Shown piece by piece: positions 1 to 5,295 of a DNA stretch of 11,955 nt. Origin of the DNA: an uncultured cyanobacterium. Its GTDB lineage: Bacteria; Cyanobacteriota; Cyanobacteriia; PCC-6307; Cyanobiaceae. The notes beneath the pieces were generated by a model, which was given only the letters and a program-made list of their open reading frames with translations, was not told where the DNA came from and did no database searches. Both the position numbers and the translations under genes were made by a program. How positions within the stretch are numbered: the first letter of the stretch is position 1; each line of letters begins with the position of its first letter. The stretch spans positions 1 to 11,955 of the forward strand of contig CAIZOZ010000337.1 in assembly GCA_903934745.1 (NCBI GenBank), written 5' to 3'.

Positions 1-142
1 AGCATGGCAATTGTTGCATAAATCTAATTAAGACGGTCGCTTGGTTTGGCTGATTTGCCAATTGCCGAGACAGGAATCTCCAGTTCCGTTGTCCCCTAGC
101 GTTTTTTTGTGTCTACAGAGCTTCTCAAGATTTGGTGAATAT

Positions 143-171
143 TTGTGTAGCCCTTCGATTTATCGCATAAT
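143..171 (+). promoter_or_regulatory. candidate sigma70-type promoter of the secreted-protein gene
   Basis: TTGTGT (143-148) and CATAAT (166-171) are separated by 17 bases in an AT-rich stretch 42 bases before the ATG at 214. The -10 matches 5 of 6 consensus bases, but the -35 matches only its TTG. The inferred start of transcription is near 178. The Shine-Dalgarno match before the ATG (AAGG at 208-211) is weak and too close. Confidence 0.35.
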
Positions 172-213
172 TATCCTATAGAAATAAATCGTTCACATAA
201 GATCTGCAAGGCA

Positions 214-948
214 ATGAATTTTTACCCTGGGGTTAAAAAATCTTCCAAGCGCATCAGGCTTGTTGACGTCGCAAGCTGCCATAAAGCCGCGCTTCGCCTC
301 GCCGTGCTGGCTGGGTTGGTTGGCACATTAACCGGAGTCCAGGGTGCCCATGGCCAGGAGGCGAACATCATTCCTAGCAGACTTCAAGGGGCAGAGCTTG
401 GTGAACGTTCTGACTCGGAAAAGGGAAGATTGCCTGAGCAATGTTTAAAATTGAGGAGTAATGGTGCTGTGATTCAGCAATCCAGCTACTCAAAAAGCGT
501 AGCTCCAGGATCTGGCGTCATGCAGCTCACTACCCCTCGCTCAGGCAGCATAGGGTGGGCTCAGCGTGCCTACGGAGAGGCGGGTCTAAACAAGTCGTTT
601 CTAGACAGTTTCCCCGCTTTCCCCAAGCAAGGATGCCGCGTCTGTGGCGTGGAGATCCAAATGACTGGCCTCGTCAATCAAGGAAGTCAGAATAACGACG
701 GCATCGCGGTGATCGGGGCCAGCAAGCCTGGAATTCAAAACAATGGGGCCCCCTCTTGGACTTGGAACTACCCGGTGCTCGGCTCTGCCTCTCTCGCTCA
801 GGTCTCAGGTGCCTTCACCAAGACCATTTCCATCTCGGGAGCAAATTGGTCTTCGTGGCTGCTAGCGGCGCCGAATCCATCACTTGACATATTTGTTCAG
901 GATGACACGACATTGCATTCAGTCGTAGTTACTTATTACACATATTAA
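214..948 (+). CDS. secreted protein of unknown function, 244 aa
   Basis: I do not recognise this family. A long basic N-region (KK at 8-9, K12, R13, R15) precedes a hydrophobic core at about 26-44, and an A-H-G site at 45-47 fits signal peptidase I, so the mature protein (about 197 aa) should be exported. The mature part is rich in Ser, Gly, Asn and Thr and has alternating hydrophobic residues, which suggests a beta-rich fold. Only three cysteines lie in it (C77, C141, C144), with C141 and C144 forming a CxxC. The C-terminus carries a VQDD motif near 228-231 and ends in Tyr/Thr-rich residues. It stands alone, with its own candidate promoter and a terminator-like hairpin behind it. Base composition is less GC-rich than the transporter genes, which is consistent with acquisition. 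A surface or extracellular role is inference only. Confidence 0.75.
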   Translation: MNFYPGVKKSSKRIRLVDVASCHKAALRLAVLAGLVGTLTGVQGAHGQEANIIPSRLQGAELGERSDSEKGRLPEQCLKLRSNGAVIQQSSYSKSVAPGSGVMQLTTPRSGSIGWAQRAYGEAGLNKSFLDSFPAFPKQGCRVCGVEIQMTGLVNQGSQNNDGIAVIGASKPGIQNNGAPSWTWNYPVLGSASLAQVSGAFTKTISISGANWSSWLLAAPNPSLDIFVQDDTTLHSVVVTYYTY

Positions 949-961
949 TCTTGATATCAGG

Positions 962-999
962 CGGGTGTTGATCGAGGGCCTTCCCCTTTCGCCCGTTTT
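962..999 (+). terminator. candidate rho-independent terminator of the secreted-protein gene
   Basis: The arm CGGGTG (962-967) pairs with CGCCCG (990-995) through six pairs including one G-U. The loop holds a smaller GGG/CCC pairing, and TTTT follows at 996-999. It begins 14 bases after the stop codon. The long loop keeps confidence moderate. Confidence 0.4.
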
Positions 1000-1014
1000 G
1001 TCAGCTCCCAAGTC

Positions 1015-1039
1015 GGCCTCCTTGTCCCCAGGGGAGGCC
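1015..1039. repeat. inverted repeat, GGCCTCC / GGAGGCC
   Basis: Two perfect 7-bp arms (1015-1021 and 1033-1039) flank an 11-base loop that itself holds a CCCC/GGGG pairing. No T-tract follows on either strand. It could be a second processing or termination hairpin behind the secreted-protein gene. Confidence 0.4.
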
Positions 1040-1583
1040 TTCCCCATATGGTTCGCGCGGCCATATGGTTTGGCCACTACCTCCACCCATTTGTTTCCGG
1101 CAAGGTATATGAGTGTTGGCCTCTGAGACCAAAATTGTTTGTTCCGCTTGAATCAGGGTCATATCGAAGTCGTGGTGATTTCACCAAGGTGGGCACAGCT
1201 TCTGGAATCCGCATCAGCCGTATCGATCACCCTGGTGAATATCCCGGCCGCTACTACTGAATGCTCTTTAGTTCGCAACCAGTACATACAGAAAAACCCC
1301 TGAGGAAAACCTTAGGGGCCCTGGCTAAGAACATGCCAATGGCGGTTGATAGAAGCTGCTGGCGTTGGCACCTGGGGCCATGCTTTGCAGGTGTGGGGCG
1401 GATGGTTCTCCTGAGGGCACCTGCGGCGGTGCGGCTGGAGTGTCGATCAGTCAGGCGCACAAGGTGAGCTGCACTTGGGAATGCTGCTCTCTTGCCCGGC
1501 TGAACGACCCGCCCACTGATCAATAAAGACTGTTGGAGCAGGGGCCTGGCAACCAGCGTGCTTCTTGAACTTGGCGGGGTGAT
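1040..1583. other. stretch without a convincing gene
   Basis: Only short open frames occur here (for example 1048-1260 plus and 1254-1523 minus). None shows a recognisable motif, a signal peptide or a good ribosome binding site. The stretch holds the minus-strand terminator-like hairpin at 1292-1318 and a small CACCTG/CAGGTG inverted repeat (1369-1374 and 1388-1393). Composition shifts from mixed to GC-rich around 1320, which may mark a junction between an acquired left part and the cyanobacterial background. Confidence 0.5.
1292..1318 (-). terminator. rho-independent terminator read on the minus strand
   Basis: CCCCTGAGG (1297-1305) and CCTTAGGGG (1310-1318) form a 9-pair stem with one G-U and an AAAA loop. 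Read on the minus strand the hairpin is followed by TTTTT (AAAAA at 1292-1296 on plus), the classical intrinsic terminator layout. On the plus strand no T-tract follows. No recognisable minus-strand gene lies upstream (higher coordinates), so it may end a small RNA or be left over from a lost gene. Confidence 0.6.
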
Positions 1584-1807
1584 GTGACGTCCATATTGGG
1601 CGCCTCCTGGCGCTACTCCTCTCGGCAGGCGTTGCCCTGGCCCCCGGCGCCGCCCGCGCCCAGGCGTACGACATGTTCCCGAGCAAGGCCGCAGCGGAAC
1701 AGCGAGCCAAGGAGCCGAAGTGCAACGGCGCCTTTGCGATGGGTAAGGTGTGGATGCCCTGCCAAAGCTTCGATGTCTATGAAAAGGCCGTCTCTAAGGA
1801 GAAGTGA
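1584..1807 (+). CDS. DUF3721-like secreted peptide, frame disturbed near its start
   Basis: The frame ending at TGA 1805-1807 encodes a Cys/Met peptide whose core, NGAFAMG then VWMPC, closely parallels the peptide encoded next (KGAFAMG, LWMPC). Both also share an EQRA helix. Upstream in this frame lies a signal-peptide-like stretch (LLALLLSAGVALAPGAARA) but no ATG, GTG or TTG before a stop at 1580-1582. A GTG at 1584 sits just behind GGGGTGAT, a good match to anti-Shine-Dalgarno pairing. It is in another frame, and a one-base indel near 1595-1600 would join it to the signal peptide. Options are a frameshifted gene, a rare ATT start at 1595, or a shortened product from the ATG at 1673. The intact protein would be about 74 aa and exported. 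The domain name is recalled from family knowledge; its function is unknown, and a metal-related role is inferred from context. Confidence 0.6.
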
Positions 1808-1864
1808 TTTTACCTTTCTTTTCCTGCCTCTGATTCTTGCTTTGACCCTCCCGGCGACCACCCG

Positions 1865-2119
1865 ATGAACCGGCGCCACACCAGACAATTCCCGCCATGC
1901 CGGCGATGGGCCCTGCTGGTTGTCGTGGCCGCAGCAACCTTCGGCCCGCTCCTGCCCATCACATCCGCCGATGCCCACATGAAGGGCATGTTCAAGACCA
2001 AGCAGGAGGCGGAGCAGCGCGCCGCCGAACTCAAGTGCAAGGGCGCGTTTGCGATGGGCTCCCTATGGATGCCCTGCGCCAATGAGCAGGTGCTGCACAA
2101 AGCGCTGCAGAAGGAATGA
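1865..2119 (+). CDS. DUF3721-like secreted peptide, 84 aa
   Basis: A basic N-terminus (RR at 3-4 and 13-14) and a hydrophobic segment (about 15-31) end in A-D-A at 35-37, so the mature peptide is about 47 aa and should be periplasmic. The mature part runs MF-K-TK-EAEQRAAELKC, then KGAFAMG, then LWMPC, with two cysteines (C58, C71) and several methionines. It resembles the product encoded just upstream, so the two look like a tandem duplication. Its stop overlaps the next start as ATGA (2116-2119), implying translational coupling to the membrane protein. It lies next to copper-type genes that point the opposite way. Metal or redox sensing through C58/C71 is possible but unproven. The start at 1865 is chosen because it gives a complete signal peptide; no strong ribosome binding site is visible. 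Confidence 0.8.
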   Translation: MNRRHTRQFPPCRRWALLVVVAAATFGPLLPITSADAHMKGMFKTKQEAEQRAAELKCKGAFAMGSLWMPCANEQVLHKALQKE

Positions 2120-2403
2120 TCCAGCGCCACCTCTGGCGACGGGTGCACCGCAGCCTCGTGCCCCTGGCTGCCCTGCCGCTGCTGCTCACGGCCCTCTCCG
2201 GCTCGCTGTACGGCACCCTCTCGGCCCAGGGGATCGAGGCGTTCTGGCTGATGAAGCTGCACACCGGCAACTTCGGCCTCGTCAATCTGCAGCCCTGGTA
2301 CTCGCCGATCCTGGCGCTACTCACCCTGTTCGTGATCGGCTCGGGGATTGGTTTGTTGCTGGGGAGTCGGAGCGGAAGGAAGCCAGCAACGCCGCCTTCC
2401 TGA
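2116..2403 (+). CDS. small PepSY-associated-type membrane protein, 95 aa
   Basis: The protein begins with a basic stretch containing RRVHRSL (8-14). A first membrane segment follows at about 14-36 (PLAALPLLLTALSGSLYG), then a short periplasmic loop with MKLHTG (46-51) and a second membrane segment at about 62-83. The pattern R-x-x-H, LP-LL-x-x-(S/T)G, LHTG, second helix is that of the transmembrane part of PepSY-associated proteins, here without any PepSY domain. H11 and H49 could bind metal or heme, which is speculative. The gene overlaps the DUF3721 gene by ATGA and so is probably co-translated with it. Its stop TGA directly abuts the stop of the convergent ATPase gene. The C-terminal tail (RSGRKPATPPS) is low in complexity and may be slightly truncated. 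Confidence 0.7.
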   Translation: MIQRHLWRRVHRSLVPLAALPLLLTALSGSLYGTLSAQGIEAFWLMKLHTGNFGLVNLQPWYSPILALLTLFVIGSGIGLLLGSRSGRKPATPPS

Positions 2404-4213
2404 TCAAGTCGCTCGGTAACGCCGCAGCAGCGACGAGTTGAGGATCACCGACAGCGAACTGAGGGCCATGGCCGCCCCGGCGATCATCGGGTTCAGCCAG
2501 CCCAGAGCGGCAATCGGGATGCCGATCCCGTTGTAGATGAAGGCCCAGAAAAGGTTCTGGCGGATCTTGCCCATGGTGGCCCCCGATAGCCCGACGGCAC
2601 TCACCACCAGACGCACATCATTGCGGATCAGGATGATGTCGCCGGCCTCCTTGGCCCGAGCCAAGGCCGGAGCATCATTAACGCCGTCGCCCACCATCGC
2701 CACCACCTGTCCCGCCTGCTGCAGGGCCTTGATTGTTCCCGCCTTGTCGGCCGGACGCACTTCGGCGGTCACTTCCTCGATTCCCACCTGGTGGGCGATG
2801 GATTCGGCGGTGGTGCGGTTGTCGCCGCTGAGCATGATCACCCGCACCCCTCGGCGCTGCAGCAGGGCCACGGCTTGCCTGGCCTCGGGCCTGACCGTAT
2901 CGGCCACGGCGATCACCTCCAGGATGTGATCGCCGCGTCCCAGGAGCATGGCGGTCTTGCCCTGGGCCTCGAACTGCTCCAGCGGGAGCATCTCCAGATG
3001 GCGCGAGGCAACGGCATCGGCGATCGCCGCCGCCAGGGGATGTTCCGAGCCGTGCTCCAGGGAACCTGCGAGCTGCAGCACCTCCTGCTCTGAAAGGTTC
3101 GCCAGGGGCTCCAGATCGGTGAGTACCGGTTTACCCAAGGTTGAGCGTGCCGGTTTTGTCGAACACCACGGTAGTGAGCTTCTCCACCCGCTCCAGCACC
3201 TCGCCGCTGCGGATCAGGATGTCCTGTTCGGCGCCCTTTCCCACCCCTACCATCAGCGCCGCTGGGGTGGCGATGCCGAGGGCGCAGGGGCAGGAGATCA
3301 CCAGCACGGCGATGATAAAAGCCAGATGACCATTGCTGAACTGCCCCGCCAAGGTCTACAGGGCGAAGGCAGCAACGGCGATCAGCACCACGGCCGGCAC
3401 GAACCAGCCCGTGACCTGATCGGCCAGGCGTTGCACGCTGGCGGTGCTGGCCTGGGCCTCTTCCACGATGCGCACGATCTGGGCCAGCGAGGTGTCGGAT
3501 CCCACCCGGCTGGCCTGAAAACGGAGCAGTCCCGACCCAATCACCGTGCCACCGATCAGTTCGGCACCGGCCTGTTTGGCCACCGGCAGGGATTCACCGG
3601 TGCGCAAGGATTCGTCCACCGAGGAAGTGCCATTGAGTACCACCCCATCGACGGAGATCTTCTCGCCCGGCACGGTCATCTCCATGCCGTCGCGGATCAC
3701 CGTGGCCAGGTGGGCGCCAAGACCACCACCACGCTGTAGAAGTAGGCGACGGAGGTGCCGAGGGCGATCAGCACGTCCATGTTGAGGGTGCGGCGCTTCA
3801 GGGCAGCCCAAGCGCCCGTATCAAACGAGCAACCACCGATGAACTGCACGGCGGTGGCGAGCGCGAACAGCCACTTCCCCCAGCTCATCCAGGGCAGGGC
3901 CGGGAGCGGCACCCAGGACACCAGGCTGACGCCCGCCGCCAAGGCGACAAAGGCGCCGGCCCGCAACAGAGCCAGCACCCCGCCGATCCACGAAGCCCAC
4001 GCGCCTGCGGATGACGCCCAGCTCTTGGTCGGGATTCTGGAACGTCTGCAGGCAGCTCTGGCTGCAGACGTAGTAGTTGCGACCGCCGCGCTGGGTGGAG
4101 AGGGCCGTGGCCTTGGGAACGACAATGCCGCAGATGGGATCCTTGGCCCTCCCCGTTTTGCCAGCGCCCTGGCGCTGATGGCTGTGGAGGTGACAGGCCG
4201 GTGGGGCGGTCAT
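2404..4213 (-). pseudogene. copA: degraded copper-type P1B ATPase with N-terminal YHS domain
   Basis: Read from 4213 down, the pieces are as follows. First is a His-rich start and a YHS domain (DPICG, then YYVCSQSC; C28, C50, C54). Next, in another frame, are the first membrane helices with LNMDVLIALG. Then come the actuator domain with TGES, the metal site SCPCALG, DKTGTL, SEHPLA, the hinge GDGVNDAPAL, and a final helix pair with YN and AMALSS. The last set is the Cu(I)-exporter signature, so the ancestor pumped Cu(I) out of the cytoplasm or into another compartment. Lesions: frameshift near 4005-4025; a frame-changing deletion near 3700-3715 that removes the link from the helices to the actuator domain; missing residues between MTV and PGEKI; TAG at 3356-3358, probably from Trp; one extra T at 3141/3142 after DKTGTL; a gap in the nucleotide domain before GKTAML; and loss of the DVGIAIGTGTD-type stretch after ALARA. 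The span holds about 600 codons where this family usually has more than 700. It follows the DUF305 gene by 40 bases, in the same operon. Confidence 0.88.
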
Positions 4214-4253
4214 GGCGGAGGTCCCTTTTGCCTCAGGCTGAGGTCATCGGTGA

Positions 4254-4892
4254 TCAGAGGCTGAACAGGGCGTCGTACTGGCTGTACTCCGGCTTGCGCA
4301 GGCCCTCAAGCGCCAGCATCCGGCGCAACTGGATGATCTCGGCGCGCTGGGCCACGATCACGCCGGTGGCAAAGCGCCGAATCGTCGGGTTGGTGCTCTT
4401 GACCAGGGCGTCGTGGGCCATGATCAGCGCGCCGCCGTGGTGCTGAAGCATCCCCTCCAGGAACCAGGTGACGCGGTTCTCCCTGGTGGGGCCCTCACCG
4501 ATCATGCGCATCCCATCGATTTGGGTCTGGCTCATGCGGATGAGGCCGGAGAGGCTGTTCGGATCACCGCCGCTCGCCAGGGCCACGGGATAGACGGGCG
4601 CCTGGGGATACCAGGACTTGCGCCAGAGGCCCATGGCCCGGATCTCGTCCGCCTGATCGCGCCAGATCGCCTTGCCGAGGGCCCCCACCCCGGGCTGGCC
4701 GATGTCGTGGGCGTGGCCGGCATGGGCCGGAGCCATGTCCGCCGGGGTGGATGTCCCCGGCATAGCCATGCCGGGCATGCCGTGGTGGCCGCCGTGATCC
4801 ATGCCGCCGGGCATCTGGGCCAGGGCCGGAACCGCCGCGCTGAGGGCAGAGGAGAGCCCGATCAAGATGGCGGTGAAGCTGGATGGGCGCAT
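4254..4892 (-). CDS. DUF305 Met/His-rich periplasmic protein, copper-binding type (CopM-like), 212 aa
   Basis: The start ATG at 4892 is preferred over an upstream in-frame start because it gives a normal signal peptide (hydrophobic core about 7-22, V-P-A-L-A cleavage after 25) and lies about 15 bases after the predicted transcription start. Residues 27-62 are packed with Met and His (MPGG, DHGGHHG, MPGMAMPG, AHAGHAHD), a typical soft-metal-binding region. The DUF305 core follows: FLEGMLQHHGGALIMA (144-159) with the HH pair at 151-152, then ATGVIVAQRAEIIQLRRML (175-193). In Synechocystis a DUF305 protein (CopM) binds copper in the periplasm and helps copper resistance. The same role here is inferred from the Met/His content and from the copper-ATPase remnant 40 bases downstream. 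It is intact and is probably the first gene of a MerR-type-regulated operon. Confidence 0.9.
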   Translation of the reverse strand: MRPSSFTAILIGLSSALSAAVPALAQMPGGMDHGGHHGMPGMAMPGTSTPADMAPAHAGHAHDIGQPGVGALGKAIWRDQADEIRAMGLWRKSWYPQAPVYPVALASGGDPNSLSGLIRMSQTQIDGMRMIGEGPTRENRVTWFLEGMLQHHGGALIMAHDALVKSTNPTIRRFATGVIVAQRAEIIQLRRMLALEGLRKPEYSQYDALFSL

Positions 4893-4914
4893 GACGGCAG
4901 GTTGAGGCCACCTC

Positions 4915-4946
4915 ACCGTATGGTCTCCTCTTAGCTGGAGAGTCAA
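4915..4946 (-). promoter_or_regulatory. MerR/CueR-type promoter-operator driving the DUF305/copper ATPase genes
   Basis: On the minus strand TTGACT (4946-4941) is followed by a 20-base spacer and TACGGT (4920-4915). The spacer carries a hyphenated dyad, TCTCC-N8-GGAGA (4924-4928 and 4937-4941). An over-long 19-20 base spacer holding such a dyad is characteristic of promoters activated by MerR-family metal sensors (CueR, ZntR, PbrR, CoaR). The predicted start near 4907 leaves a leader of about 15 bases before the DUF305 ATG. Which metal is sensed cannot be read from DNA; copper is inferred from the genes. Confidence 0.72.
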
Positions 4947-4996
4947 GGGGTGAGGGCGCAGCAAATCCGGACCGGCCGATGCCGGCCCTGCAGCGC

Positions 4997-5028
4997 TTGA
5001 CTCTCCCCTCTACTGGAAGTCCTATCTT
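4997..5028 (+). promoter_or_regulatory. second MerR/CueR-type promoter-operator, facing right
   Basis: TTGACT (4997-5002) and TATCTT (5023-5028, 4 of 6 matches) are separated by exactly 20 bases. The spacer reads CTCC-N8-GGAAGTCC, with a TCC/GGA core in the same position as in the left-facing promoter, and the two share the decamer TTGACTCTCC. It resembles the E. coli copA CueR promoter in layout. The predicted start is about 5035. The first recognisable gene downstream is the cyclodipeptide synthase at 5296, with about 260 bases of structured leader between. Confidence 0.65.
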
Positions 5029-5113
5029 GAATCCAGGTGACTGCGTCTCCCTCTTGCTTTTCGGAAGACCCCATCACGACCCCTACCCTCAAGCGGCGGC
5101 GGATTTGGGGCGG

Positions 5114-5123
5114 GCTCGCGAGC
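5114..5123. repeat. perfect palindrome GCTCGCGAGC
   Basis: A 10-bp perfect palindrome lies a few bases before the larger inverted repeat that starts at 5129. It could be a protein-binding site or the first helix of a structured leader; nothing in the sequence decides between these. Confidence 0.4.
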
Positions 5124-5128
5124 ATCAA

Positions 5129-5221
5129 TGGAGATTCCCGCACCGTTAGTTGCGTGCTCGGGGGAGTTGGCTTGACGGGCGCCGCGAATCGAAATAGAAG
5201 AGTCGGTGCCTGCAATCTCCA
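5129..5221 (+). ncRNA. candidate structured RNA element in the leader of the cyclodipeptide synthase
   Basis: TGGAGATT (5129-5136) pairs perfectly with AATCTCCA (5214-5221). Inside it GCACCG (5140-5145) pairs with CGGTGC (5204-5209) across a small asymmetric internal loop (CCC against CTGC). The enclosed 58 bases are GC-rich with further short complementarities (for example around GGCGCC at 5179-5184). Stacked helices closing a loop of this size suggest a folded RNA such as a cis-regulatory leader. It matches no riboswitch I know. No convincing protein is encoded over this stretch on either strand. Confidence 0.35.
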
Positions 5222-5265
5222 ATGAAACGCTATGTAAATGAGCAGGGCATGATGTTAGAGACAGC

Positions 5266-5279
5266 TCGCCACTCGGCGA
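5266..5279 (+). promoter_or_regulatory. hairpin just before the cyclodipeptide synthase start
   Basis: TCGCC (5266-5270) and GGCGA (5275-5279) form a perfect 5-bp stem with a 4-base loop (ACTC), ending 16 bases before the ATG at 5296. No Shine-Dalgarno sequence lies in the space that follows. Together with the larger fold upstream this suggests that translation entry may be controlled by structure. Confidence 0.35.
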
Positions 5280-5295
5280 TAGTATAAACCCAATC

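Noticed and set aside
1048..1260. 70-codon plus-strand open frame
   Set aside because: It has no ribosome binding site, no motif and no signal peptide, and it begins just behind the inverted repeat at 1015-1039.
5129..5221. integron attC site or mobile-element end
   Set aside because: GTTAG occurs inside, but the paired core sites (RYYYAAC and GTTRRRY) at the two ends are absent, and no integrase or transposase is present.
5037..5225. 62-codon open frame starting with GTG just after the right-facing MerR-type promoter
   Set aside because: Its start would lie within a couple of bases of the predicted transcript start, the protein has no recognisable motif, and it runs through the inverted-repeat structure. 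A leader peptide cannot be excluded.
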